DNA of 64,000 bases from assembly GCA_026214975.1 (NCBI GenBank), contig JAOBSW010000525.1, positions 1-64,000 of the forward strand, given 5' to 3'. The notes beneath the pieces were generated by a model that made no database searches, was not told the origin of the DNA, and saw only the letters and a program-made list of their open reading frames with translations. The translations under genes were made by a program, and so were the position numbers. Source of the DNA: Gentiana macrophylla (Eukaryota; Streptophyta; Magnoliopsida; Gentianales; Gentianaceae). This document shows, one piece after another, positions 1-10,894 of the stretch. Position 1 is the stretch's first letter. Each line of letters begins with the position of its first letter.

Positions 1-662
1 TTCAGCAGTTAAAGGTTCACAAACACCTTTACCCACAGCTACTATATCATCACCATTAGCATTACAATCAATAACAGCCCCAGAAACAATTGCAGTGGCA
101 GTTTCAGCAGCAATAATAGGCAATTGAACAGTTGATACCTGTTTCCCTTTCGAATTACCAGCAATTGTTTGTTCAATTTCCACAACAACCGTTGGAGCAA
201 CAGGGGATTCATCCAAGTTGGCAACTTTTCCAGTCGAAGAGGCATCCGTACCTGATAAAGCTTGAGCAGCCTTCAAAACATTAGGGTTTGAAGAAACTGG
301 TGCAGGAGCCACTGCTTCAGCTTTCTGGATATCATTTCCGGCCACCATATACATGGTAGAGACTTTGAAGCTTCATTACTTGAAGTAGCTTGAACGATAA
401 TGGAATTGTCATTACCCACCTCCTTCAAATTCCCAGTAGATTTTGCAGCCGCTGTTATTGAAACCGACTTTGCCAAATCCGAATTGGGGCCTGAGTCTCC
501 ATTTTTCCCGGCCGTAGCTTCACCGGTGACCTTCGTAGCAGTAGAGAAGGAAGAATCACCATCATTAACAGCAGGGAGAGCAACATTTGGAACAATTTCA
601 TCCAATTTCTTCGATTTCGAAGCAGAACCCATAGCATTTTTCTTTTTCGATTTCTGTCCCAT
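1..662 (-). pseudogene. LINE ORF1-like N-terminus, frameshifted, runs off window
   Basis: The frame opens at 662 with MGQKSKKKNAMGSASKSKK, a Lys-rich start followed by a Ser/Thr/Ala-rich low-complexity stretch. One frameshift near 345-355 is needed, after which an open frame continues to base 1 and beyond. A basic, low-complexity N-terminus after a short 5' leader containing an AACCCTA-like string (about 810-870) resembles plant L1-type LINE ORF1 proteins, where a DUF4283 domain and zinc knuckle usually follow. That part would lie outside the window, so the family call is inference. It interrupts the SIRE-like env-position ORF lying to its right. Confidence 0.4.
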
Positions 663-869
663 AAGGGGACCAAAATGGATGAAAATGCACCAGAAATTTC
701 AGCGAAATAAATGCGAAGTGTAAGAACAGTGATTTGTAATTAATGTTTGTAAGAAAGAATCAAAAGAACGCATTGAATGCAGCAGTTGGATCGAAATTGG
801 CAGGATGGAAACCCTAGTCGCCCAAATCGCCAATGAGAGCTTCTCTCTCTAAATTCGACCTGAAGGTTC

Positions 870-2329
870 TGGACTCATTCTTGATACAACTATCTGAGGT
901 TTATCAGCAACGAGTTCTTTGACAGATCCGATTTCATTTCAAAGAACTTGTTCTTTCTCTTTTCTATACTAAGAACTTCCTTTCGCTTTTTTTTCATTAA
1001 CAAGCTCATCCCGAGTGATGACTTGTAGTGGTCTAGATTCCACCTCAGCACCTTCTCTTTCTTGTGACTGAGAATCCTACAATTCTCTGATCGGTTCTTC
1101 ATTCTCTATTCTGGATGCTGATTTTTGTGGTGTGGTTTTTGTTATATTTATCAAGTTCAGCATAGCCAAAACACCCAGTCCAATCAGTTTTTCATCGCTG
1201 TCAGTTATTTCATCATCGAAGTCAGTTCTCAGTGTTTGTTCCTCTTGAGTTTCAGCTTCTGGTAAAGAAGGAACACCTTCTTCTTCAACAGTTTCAACAA
1301 TAACCGCTTCATTCTCAGTAAGAGCTGGTTTTCTAGGGGTCTCTTTAGTTTTGGGCTTCTATGCTTCAGTCTCAGCAACTGATGTGATATATTTTGCTGG
1401 TGAAGATTACAAAATTCTTTCAGCCACTTCATCAACTTTTGCTTTTACTGAAGCTTTCCATCTCATCTTTTTCTCTCTTAGCTTATCAAAATCTGCTAAT
1501 GCCTCAGTTGAGTTCATTTTCTTGGATGTCTTTTTTCTCTTCTTCTTAGGTTCAACATCAGAACCTTCAGCTTTCCCCTTTTCTGGTTTATTTTTCTCAT
1601 CCTTTGCTATGATTTTGCCATCAGCAATTGTTGTTTCCTTTCTCTTTGCAATCCCAAAATGATAGATAATTCTTTAAGCCAGGAGTGCAAGAGTCTTCTT
1701 GTGATAAATCATCATTTCTTTACTTCAATTTTCCTTTTAAGTACGTCCGAAGATTGTGCTATCAACTGATCAAAAATATATTTCTGCCAATTGAAATTTT
1801 CATCAAACCAGATAGCATATAGCAAGTCTATCTTTGTGCCGGAGAGATTACTGAAGTTTCCTGCATTCCCCTTTACACAATTGGCTAACATCTTGGTCAT
1901 ATAGTTGAATTCTGGTTTGAGTAGCCATGTTGATCCAGACAGTGACACATTTGAATCTCCAGTTATTGCAATGTCTTTCCAGTGTTTCTTTCTTTGCTCT
2001 TTTGTCACTTTTAACACTGAAGTGAATCAAGATTTTTCAAACCCAAAGATATATGCAATTAGATTCTCAGTAATCTTGATTTCTTTTCCATTTACTAAGG
2101 TGATGTAGGTATGAACTTCTTCTTCTTCTATGTCTGTTCATTCAAACTCATAAAAGTCACCGATGATGTCAAGACATACACTCTTCAAATTTATGTTGAA
2201 CACCTGCTCCAGACCTTTGATTTTTCAGATTTTCTCTGCTATTTTCCGGGCTTGTGTTTGATCTATATATCTTGTAACGAATTGATCAAGAGAGACGATC
2301 AGTCCAGGTTCAGTTCGTGTTGAAGACAT
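870..2329 (-). pseudogene. env-position ORF of SIRE-like unit 1, broken
   Basis: The frame starts at 2329 with MSSTRTEPGLIVSLDQ. Stops and frameshifts occur near 2250, 2130 and 2030. A clean 101-codon stretch follows (1712-2017) containing STWLLKPEFNYMTKMLANC and LLYAIWFDENFNWQKYIFDQ. The spacing of a W..PE...M core and a following LLYAIW..ENFNWQ block resembles the plant retrotransposon domain found in Athila env-position ORFs (PF20167 type), but this is a by-eye judgement. A charged Lys/Glu-rich tail follows to about 890. A homologous copy lies at 4,440-8,932. The 3' end is cut by the LINE-like insertion. Function unknown; in SIRE elements this position holds the so-called env-like gene. 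Confidence 0.55.
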
Positions 2330-2426
2330 GTTTTTTGAGTTTTGAATTGAATTGAGAAAAAGGAGAGAAGTTCACAGGTGGATTTATGCAAAGACTGAGT
2401 GTAAGGAGTCGATGTGTAAAATATAA

Positions 2427-2441
2427 GTGTATATATACATC
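2427..2441 (-). promoter_or_regulatory. TATA box upstream of env-position ORF, unit 1
   Basis: The minus strand reads ATGTATATATACACTTATA about 100 bp upstream of the ATG at 2329. The interval is pyrimidine- and A-rich like a plant 5' leader. The equivalent place in unit 2 also has a TATA box (9,043). Confidence 0.5.
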
Positions 2442-2759
2442 ATAAGTAAGGCAGTTAGAAGGTTTTGAGTGAGGTGTCTTGTCATAAGTTACATCTGGCA
2501 TTGAGATTGAGAAAATGACTGTTAGTGGAGAAGATAGACGGTTAAGATTCATGTAGATCTCATCATTATTATCTTCCGTAGCTTGTAACTGTGAATGCAG
2601 TAGGTACGGTGAATCTCCAGCTGTAAATGTCAAGCTTGATCTTATCCACAACTTGAACTAGTTGTACTCTGGTCAGTCCCAAAATAGTGTTGTGTGTATG
2701 TCTCAGTTTTCAAAATTCCTTTTCTCAGTTCTCTTAGCTTTTGATTTTCTCCTGTAAAA

Positions 2760-3124
2760 TAAATTGAGAAATTTTTGGTACCCATATCTGCATGGGTCCT
2801 TTTTGATTAGTTTTTGTATTTTCTGTAAGTCTTAGATGACTTGTCAAACTTAGCTTTATACCTTTCTTGATTTTTGGACTGAGTAAAGTCAGCTTTCACA
2901 AAATTATACTGTTTTGGTTTAACAATCTTTTGCTTATCCATTTTGTGAAACTGGTATGATCTTTTAATGATCATAGGTGCATTCCAGTCTTCATCAGTAG
3001 GAAGGAGTCTTCCTTTCCCCCTGAATTTGTTACTCCATGTACGATTATCATTCTTTGATGGATATGACTTGAATGTTCTTTTAACTGATCTATAGTTTAA
3101 CAATCTCCCAGCTTCAGTCTTCAA
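2760..3124 (-). pseudogene. SIRE-like copia gag C-terminal part with IWVPK motif
   Basis: The minus strand is open from 3124 to 2807 and includes GRLLPTDEDWN and a Lys/Ser-rich tail. In another frame at about 2,800-2,770 it reads KGPMQIWVPKIS. A GP-x-IWVPK string marks the gag/protease linker of SIRE-type copia polyproteins. No protease, integrase or RT follows: sequence passes within about 330 bp to the TATA box and ORF at 2329. The pol genes have therefore been deleted or were never present. Upstream it joins directly to an LTR fragment at about 3,135. Confidence 0.6.
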
Positions 3125-3134
3125 CAGGTGGAAT

Positions 3135-4387
3135 GGCTGTTTGAACTAAGCTTGCTACCTGGTCCTTGAAGGGTTGGATTGCCTTTTCACCAACTCTACA
3201 CAAATACAGTCTTCTTGACTGCACTCAACTGTCCTTTACACCTTCCTGGTGTTTCACAGTCTAAACCTTTGATAAAATTAAAGTTGAGACTTGAATCAAT
3301 AACTATGATTCAATTTGTGATTCGAGCTTCTTCTTCTAGATGTATATAATGTGCTCAGGCTCTTTGTTCCTCTTCTAGTGTCATTCTTGATCTTTCTTTT
3401 AAAAGCTTATGAAAACTTGAAGTTTTCTTGATCTTGATTTTGCAATAAAGTACACATCAGAAGATCTTCTTGATCGACTTTCCCCCTTATTCGAATACAA
3501 ATTCTTTTTGAACTATGCACTTCTTTGTGGGGTAGAAGTAATCTATTTATAGGGGTTTCTCCAGCGGTTAGATGAATTTGAACGTTTGAACTTGAATTCT
3601 TGTACCCGTTGATGGTCCTGCTTATTCAGAAGAATGTCAGTGTCATTTCTTACATTTCTATGCATCCAATAAAATTGCTTGTCTTATAACGGTCAGCTCT
3701 TCTTCAGTTTATGTCAGTATGAAAACTGGTCTTAGTCAGTTTTCAGCTTAAGAGCATTAACTGAGTTTTTACTCTTCCTCAAAAAACTTAGTACTCCATT
3801 TTTCATCTGATTACAATTGACTTAATCAGATTACACCATAACTCATAAATCAACTACGACAACATTGTCATTATGTATCTTAGGTCTTCTTGTAAGATAC
3901 ATAAAGTTAGTTCAGGTCATCACAGACTTTCCTAAATTCTAACTTTACAGCCTCAACTTTATCTTCCATAACTGAGTTTGAACCCTCAGTTCTTCAATCT
4001 TCTATAACTGAGTCTGTGTCCCTCAGTTCTTCAGCTTCTAGATAAGTCAACCAAGTCTGTGTCCCTCAGCGAACTTACCTTCTTCATTTCTTTAGTTGTG
4101 TACTCTGAGTCAGTTCTCTGAATTCATTAAACTTCAGTTGTAAACTAAGTATTCTAAGTAACATCAAGTCAATTTCTCGTTTTCTCAGTTCTTACCTTAG
4201 AACTATTACAGTGCTTGTCTGATTTACTTATACAAATATCAGACTCTATTAAATCCTATACTTGATTTCTACACATCTTTCTGCTTTGCACTATAACAAC
4301 TAGTTATGACACTCCATCAATGGCGTTTAAAAACAATAACAGAATAACTGATGAATCATCATCAAAACATAAATTTTATTTCCAACA
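3135..4387 (-). repeat. SIRE-like copia LTR fragment (3' LTR of unit 2)
   Basis: On the minus strand the repeat begins TGTTGGAAATAA at 4387, the same start as the LTR at 12,630. Long stretches match 11,420-12,600, for example the TTGAAGGGTTGGATTGCCT block (3,163 and 11,441). The terminal part corresponding to 10,895-11,400 is missing and the fragment abuts gag sequence at about 3,135. It can be read as the 3' LTR of the unit to its right or as a shared LTR of two tandem units. Confidence 0.7.
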
Positions 4388-7300
4388 GTGCATCATATGA
4401 AAAATAAAACTAAGTCTTCATCTCAGTTTCACTTTCCTTTCCTTTGTCAGTTATCTTTGCCTTCTTGTCCTACTCTTCAGCTGTTTCCATGATGGAAATG
4501 TATGTCAGACTGACTTCCACACTATTGATGCTTGCCTAAATTTTCCAAGATGTAGTAATGCTTTGTTTCCCGAAGAACTAGTTGTTGAATAATACTATGA
4601 ATCTCATCACAATCTTCTACAAGGCCTCTTCAGTTGTTGATTTTACAAGTACTTCTTTGACAATTCCTAAATCAACTTTACCAGTATTATTTTCAATTTT
4701 TTCAAGAATTCCAGTTTCTTCCCATTTGTTCAGTTTCTCCCAGTAATCAAGAAGAACCTTTTTCATTGTCAGAGAATTCTCCAAGGCTTGTTCTCTATTT
4801 CGGAGGTAGACTGTTGAAAATGTTGTAGAGCTTTGAATCCAGTCCTAGTCTCTTCTTTGTGAGTTCTTAGAATTTTGCTATCAGTTTCATTTCTTCATCA
4901 TCCATGTCAGCTCTCGCTTTTTTAAGTTCAGCAAGTTTCTCATCTATACTTCTATGAACGCCTGACATATCCGCAACACTGGCTTTTAAAACATTCAAAC
5001 TTTCCCCCTTATTGGCACCATCCATCTGAATCAGACTTCTGGTAAATGAGTTTAAATGTAGTTGATTGGATGCCAATATGGCTTGGGTTACCACTGAATC
5101 TTGTATGGTATCTTCCACCAGAATCATCCTGTTGTAAACATTATTAACAAGATCTTCATGTCTTCCCGTGTCTCAGTTTTTCTTGTTTAAGACTCAATGG
5201 TGGTTTTCCTTATATCTATCAAGGTGTCGTGATAGTTGTTCTTGACATCTTCAACTTTCTCTATCAGCATCTTTCTCTCAGATTTGTTTTCTTCCATAGA
5301 ATTCAGCACTTTGTCAAAAATGCTAAAATATTCCTTTTGAATATTGACAAGTTCGTTGAAATTGTACTTTATCAGCTAAACTTGTGTAGGTACATCTTTC
5401 TTTCCTGCTTCAATTTTCACAGCTTCCTTGATTTCAGTTTCAGACTTCTTCTCAGCTTCCTCATGTGGCTTATTTCTAAAAATGTATGTTTCCCTTCGTT
5501 GATAGGTTTGTGGAATTTCTCCAGTTTCAAATTTTTGGACAGTTCTCCCATGAATGAATTAGAAAAACTATTTTTCAGTTTTTCCTTATACTCTATTGAT
5601 TTTCTACATTCCTCAAATTGTCTTCTCACTTCTTCTAAAGTTGACTTTTGAGCTTCTTTTAATGGTGATAGTTTTACATCAAACTCATCATCAGTTTCAT
5701 CTCGGCTTGATCACTTGACTTTGGAAATTTTGAGAACCTCTCCATTTGTAAGTGATTCAAAGCCTCTTGTTTCAGTTCTTCTTCTTTTGTATGTATCGTG
5801 AGTTTCGAATCGATGCGCTTGAATCATCACTATCACTTGAACTATCTTCAGTTGAATAATCATCTTTATCATTTTTTCCAGACTCTCTTATTTGTAGAGA
5901 TGCAAGGATACTTTTTTGTAAGTTAGGATCTTCCTAAGAGTCATCATCATCATCATTGTCATTATCATTTTTCTTTGACCTTGAAGGATAATTTCATGTG
6001 AATCTTTTCTTGTGTCTGTTTCTGATCGAATAGTATCCAGTGCTCAGAAATTCACTGAGATTGAATATCTGTGCCAAATGAGAGATATCATATTATCCAA
6101 TAATCCATGGTTCCTCAGCTTCCATGAATTCTAGTTGTTCTCTTTTATTTTTTATGAAGCTGAATTTCCATGTTTATATGTATCCAGCCCTTTGCAATCA
6201 GCTTAAATCAATTTGGAAATGACAGCTATAGAATCAGTTTTGGTTTGTGAGGTCGTAGAAACTTCATTTTCTCTGGGTGCTTCTAGAGAAATTTCAGTTA
6301 CAGTGCCAACTGGTTCATCAACCTTTTCAGTTTTAGTTTTGCTTGAGTTTCCTTCGGCAAGAACTGGAATGACAGATTTGCCAGTTTCCGCTTCAGGTAC
6401 AACTACAGTTTTCACAGCCTATTCAGTTTCATCATTTTTAGTTTCTTCAAACTCATTTGGTTCAGTAACTAATCCTACCCCAACATTCTTAGTAACCTCT
6501 TTTTTTAACTCTCTATTCTTTGACTTTCATCTCCAACTAGATCATCCCATGTTATGACTTGTTGTTGAAAAGATATCCCAGTTTCTTCTATCTTTTCTGA
6601 TTGAGATGCTTCAAACACTTTCTGTGGGGTTGACTTTGATTTAGCTAGTACACTGAGCATGCCTGCTATATCTAGTGTGGTTTCCTCATCATCAGTTTCA
6701 GTTTCTTCTTCAACCAATTCAATTCCCAGAACTGGTTGCCCCCGAGTGTCATCTTCTAGTAAATCTGGAATGAGTTCTTGGGGTTCTACAACTGATTCCA
6801 TTATTTTAGAAACTTTTTCAGGTTTAGTGAGGGTTTCTTCATCATTTTTTGCTTTCTTTGCTGATCGGCATTCAGTGTCTGAAATTAGTGATTTTATAGG
6901 TGAGGCTTCCATTCTTTTATTCTCTTCTCTTTCAGTTTTTCAACTTCTTAAATTGCTTCATCTCCTGTAACAGTTTTCTTGGAAGATTTCTTGCTTTTCT
7001 TCTTTGGTTCAATTTTGGAAGCATAGTTTTCAGTTTTTTCTGTCTGCGTCTATTCATCTTTGACTACAAGCTTTCATTCTACTATTACTGTTTATTCTTT
7101 CTTTTCAATCCCAAAATGATTAAGAATCCTTTGCACCAATAAGGCAATAGTCTTTTTGTGATATAATCTCCATTTCTTCTCATCTATCTTTTTCTTGGTT
7201 TTTCTGAATTGACTTGACCTGCTAGTTGATCATGAATATATCTCTGCCAATCGAAAATTTCTTCAAACCAAATCACATAACACATCTGGCAAAATTGGAG

Positions 7301-7429
7301 TCAGATAACCAAAATCAGTTTAAGAAAACCAAGCTTTCCTGTTAATGACACATTTGTGTTTATGTCACTTGCATTTACTTTCCACAGCAACAATTCTCTT
7401 TGACCTTTATTCAGCTTGATGGAGGATGA

Positions 7430-8735
7430 GTATATATCTTATTCTAGTTCATGTGCAGCCTACTTGTGAACAAGTCCTGCTAACAGCTCTTTGCCTTCTT
7501 ATTTGCCTGCCGGCGCGATGGAGTTCCGGCTACGAATGCGGAGACTACACAGGAAACATAATGTTTTCTTGTTCAAGAAATAGATGGTGCTCACATTGGA
7601 AAGTGAATGAGACACAAAATAAAATTTATAATAAAATAAGTTGTTGTAATTGTAATCCTAGTTCCACTTTGTCCATTCATACATCGCATGAGAGAGCGCA
7701 CGAGGGCAGTAAGGAAGTGGTCTCTAACATTCTAGTAGAATCGTTACATAGCACTATTACCGACAGCCATTGCTCAGTAGAGGTTTAGCTAACTGGAAGG
7801 AAATCATGAGATAGTTCGTCTAGACCCATCTGCTGCCCTCCCACCACTCAACCGCGTAGAGAGAAAGAACAGTCAGACAACTAGAGGAATAAGAATATCT
7901 TGAGTTGGCGCTGCTTTTAGGGAAAGATGAAAATTCAGTTGGAAAAGAAGACAGAAAGAATGAAGGTAAGCCCAAGAAGAGTTGCTCCTCACAGGAAAAG
8001 AAAGATACATCGTTTAACCGGCCTATAAAGCAATGACATCTTCAACCGCTTCTTATTCCGGAATTAGATCAACCTCTTCTCCCCGATGAAACCATGAAAG
8101 AAAGACTCCATTCATCTTTCTTGAAATATATATAGAATATTATCGTTATATGCATGATGCATCCATATTGAATTCAGAACTTTCAGAGCAGGAGATCACT
8201 TCTTTACTGGATAAACACTATTTTTCTGGTAAACTAACCTAACTAAACCTCTCTTTTTTGCAATTTCATTGGCTCGAAGAACAAAATATCTCTTTTTTAT
8301 CAAGCCGGAGTATGTGACGTTCACTTTCTTTTTATTGTTTTGAGTTACGGAGCTCTAGCTCCTCCCTCTATTCCTCGCATTTCACCGCTCCACCAAAATT
8401 CCTCTGCCCCTACCGTACTCCAGCTTGGTAGTTTCCACCGCCGGTCCAGGGTTGAGCCCTAGGATTTGATGGCGGACATGAAAAGCCACCTACAGATGCT
8501 TTACGCCCAATCATTCCGGATAATATATACTAGGATGTACTAGTCCAGGCAGGAGCCTTTTCGAGCAGCTCTTTCAACTCCCACCTAAGACCCTAATTTA
8601 TAAATGTCGACGTCCTGTCCTATGCTTCTTCTAGAGAGTCTACCTTAGGTGAAGGAGGGAGAGCTGATTTATCATCCTAATGAAGCGTACTCCTCCCACC
8701 ACATTATGTCCGAAGATTAATTCTATAAGGTTCTT
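7430..8735. other. organelle-derived DNA insert (NUPT/NUMT-like)
   Basis: Base composition and text change sharply here from the AT-rich, CAGTT-rich retroelement. The part at 8,374-8,524 is plastid 16S rRNA. The rest (for example 7,500-7,860 and 8,040-8,240) has the look of plant mitochondrial or plastid intergenic DNA, but I could not assign a gene. Plant mitochondria often carry plastid rRNA pieces, so either organelle could be the donor. Both borders fall inside the env-position ORF, whose two halves flank it in correct order. Confidence 0.5.
8374..8524 (-). rRNA. rrn16: plastid 16S rRNA gene fragment, about 150 bp
   Basis: The plus strand reads the complement of the plastid small-subunit rRNA: ATTTCACCGCTCCACC, CCTACCGTACTCCAGCTTGG, GGCGGACATGAAAAGCCACC and TTTACGCCCAATCATTCCGG in the correct order. 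Several substitutions and a missing base against the plastid sequence as I know it show that it is a non-functional nuclear (or mitochondrial-transit) copy. Only a small internal part of the about 1.5-kb gene is present. Confidence 0.85.
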
Positions 8736-9040
8736 AGATGTTGTTCAAAATTAATAGAAGTCTCCTATGCTTTCCAAGCATACATTTTTAGATCAATTTT
8801 GATAATTTCTTCATGACCTTTGATTTTTCTTATGTTCTCAACAATCTTCTTGGCAAGGTCTGAATTTCCATACTTTTTCTGGTATTGATCGAGTGACATG
8901 ATCAATCCGGGTTACACTCTTATGTATGTCATAATTTCTAAAGGTATAGAAGATTTTGAGAAGATTGGAGATGAAGTGAATTCATCAAGAGGGAGAGCAA
9001 TAAAACTGAGTGTTAAAGATTTTGATAATAGAAGAATGAT

Positions 9041-9054
9041 GGTATTTATAGATT
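9041..9054 (-). promoter_or_regulatory. TATA box upstream of env-position ORF, unit 2
   Basis: The minus strand reads AATCTATAAATACCATC about 110 bp upstream of the ATG-equivalent at 8932. Position and spacing match the TATA box of unit 1 although the flanking sequence has diverged, so the element rather than the neutral sequence appears kept. Confidence 0.5.
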
Positions 9055-9359
9055 AATGGTGGCTGAGCTGTTAAGAGAATTTTTGTGGATTAAACGACTC
9101 ATCATAAATCATATCTCATTTTGAGATGCGGAAAATGTGGTAAGTAGTGGAGATGAATGGCTGTGATATGTATAGGTTACGAATTTTCAGCCAACCGTAG
9201 CTGATTTCAGTAAATGCACTTGATGCGATATATGTCCAGCTATGAGTGTCCAGCTTTGAGCTTATCCGAACATTAGTCAGTCTTCAGTTTTTGTCTTTTG
9301 GATTAGTTCACAGTCTCAGTTGTGATATCATGTTAGAGAATCTGTTTCTTTCCTGCAAA

Positions 9360-9780
9360 GCAAAGTAAGATCTTTTTTAGTACCCATATCTGTTTGGGTC
9401 TTTTAGGTCATTTTTTTATTAACTCTTGAACCATGTGAAGATGGTTTCTTTTCACTGAATTAATCTCCTCCTGAGAGCCTTGAACATTTTAAGGATTGAG
9501 CTCTTCTTGACCTTTTGACTAGTGGAATCTCTGTTAGATTTATCAGTTTTCATATAATTCTGCTATTATGGTTTAACAGTCTTCCCCTTATGTATTTTGT
9601 GAAACTGAGTTGATCTAGTAGTGGTTGTATAACCATTCCAGTCTTCATCAGTAGGAAAGAGTCTCCCTTTCCCCCCGAATCTATTAACCCTTGAATGAGT
9701 ATCATTCTTTGGTAAATAGGACTTGAATGTATTGTTAACTGGTCTTTGATCAGTTCTTCTTTTTCAGCCTTCTGAATTCT
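9360..9780 (-). pseudogene. SIRE-like gag C-terminal remnant, unit 2
   Basis: This stretch is collinear with 2,760-3,124. It encodes GKGRLFPTDEDWN (unit 1 GKGRLLPTDEDWN), then TQFHKIHKGK (unit 1 YQFHKMDKQK) and PKQIWVLKK (unit 1 PMQIWVPKI). Stops interrupt it. As in unit 1, no protease, integrase or RT lies between this motif and the env-position ORF, so both copies share the same pol-less layout. Confidence 0.6.
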
Positions 9781-10132
9781 TCTGTAAGATATGTCAGTTT
9801 GTTGAGTGCCACCAACTGATCTTACAGTTTTGTCAATTTTTTATCGAGGCTGTGTTGAACTATTATCAGTTCTAATAATTTCATAAGTTTTCTGAGTTCT
9901 AGACTTTTATGCAACAACAAATCTACATGTAGTTGAAATGCGTCTGGTCTTAGAATTCTGATGATTGCCAAACCCTAAGCATGATTTGTCACCATATGGA
10001 TTTCCTGGTCTTAGAATTCTAGAAACCCTAAGCATGATAATTATTACTTCTGCTATATCATTAGTAGAGCAAACACCTTGAGTTCAGTTATTAGTTTTGT
10101 TAAGGTTTATTTCAGCATTCAATCTTAGAACC

Positions 10133-10555
10133 TCAGCTTTCAACAATTCTTTTTTCCTTTTTGGCATTCTTATATTTCTTTGGAATTTCCTCTAATTCCT
10201 TCATGAGTATGTCTAGAGTTTCATTGAAATCAATTTCTATGATTGTTATGGCAGTATGACAGTTGAAATTAGGAGCATTTACGTCATGGTATTTGATGGA
10301 CAAACTTTCAGTTATGGCTTCTTCACATTCCATTATCTGTATTCCCTTGATTGATTCAGCAGTTTCCCTTACCTGATTAGTGCTAAAAAGTATGATTTCT
10401 TCATAATGATATTCTGCTGCAAAGATTATTTGTAATATCTCAGTATACTCTTTGCTTGTTGTGACAACCGGATCTTCAATGAATGTCTCAATTAGTCTTT
10501 CTTGAGTACCAGCAACAAGATCATGCAATTTATTTTTGTATTCATAATATCTCAA
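10133..10555 (-). pseudogene. gag-like open frame of SIRE-like unit 2
   Basis: This 140-codon open frame starts MRYYEYKNKLHDLVAGTQ and is rich in Glu/Ile, with a Lys-rich end (KKYKNAKKEKR). It sits about 330 bp downstream of the primer site and upstream of the gag tail, so it is where SIRE gag should be. I do not see a diagnostic gag motif. Its start codon may not be original. It is the longest unbroken frame in this unit. Confidence 0.35.
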
Positions 10556-10599
10556 AATAAATAGCTAAGAATATTTTTAAAGTGATTTTGTGAGTCCAT

Positions 10600-10894
10600 G
10601 ATGCAGTTTTCAAATGGTTCTCTTTGAAAACAACTTGCTTCAACAATTGATCTTCTCAAAATAAAATATTTGCTCGAATATCAATTGTTGTATTGATATC
10701 AGAAACAACTTAATACCAGTTACTTCAAGTTGATGTCTCAAAGAAATAACAACTTTGGATCACTTCCAAAAGGAATAATTGCTCCGATACCAATTGTTGG
10801 ATTGGTATCTGAAATAACTGAATGCTAGTTATTGCGAAAGCAGTTTACTCAACAATTTATCTCTTCAGGTATGTAGGACTGCTCTGATACCAAT
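10600..10894 (-). repeat. SIRE-like leader with three PBS/LTR-end repeats
   Basis: The authentic primer site lies at 10,881-10,892 (minus TGGTATCAGAGC, complementary to the 3' end of plant initiator tRNA-Met). Related junctions recur at about 10,782 (minus CCAACAATTGGTATCGGAGC) and 10,671 (minus CAACAATTGATATTCGAGC). These copies are spaced about 100-110 bp apart and each is followed by similar sequence. They look like tandem copies of the LTR end, AT dinucleotide and PBS. Confidence 0.65.

Larger units (their letters stand above)
4440..8932 (-). pseudogene. env-position ORF of SIRE-like unit 2, interrupted by organelle DNA
   Basis: The start at 8932 aligns with unit 1: MTYIRV-stop-PGLIMSLDQYQKK against MSSTRTEPGLIVSLDQF. 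After about 65 codons the frame is interrupted at about 8,735 by organelle-like DNA. It resumes near 7,430 with the equivalent of unit 1 residues LLYAIWFDENFNWQ (here CYVIWFEEIFDWQRYIHDQ). It then runs through an acidic stretch (6,912-6,505; a TPQK and QVITWDDLVGDE string shared with unit 1) and a predicted helical, coiled-coil-like tail (5,629-4,867, ending EEMKLIAKF). Multiple stops and frameshifts make it non-coding. Without the insert the reading region would be about 3.1 kb, roughly 1,000 residues. Function unknown. Confidence 0.55.

Noticed and set aside
8374..8524. Functional rRNA gene
   Set aside because: Only about 150 bp of the gene with several mismatches, embedded in a broken transposon ORF.
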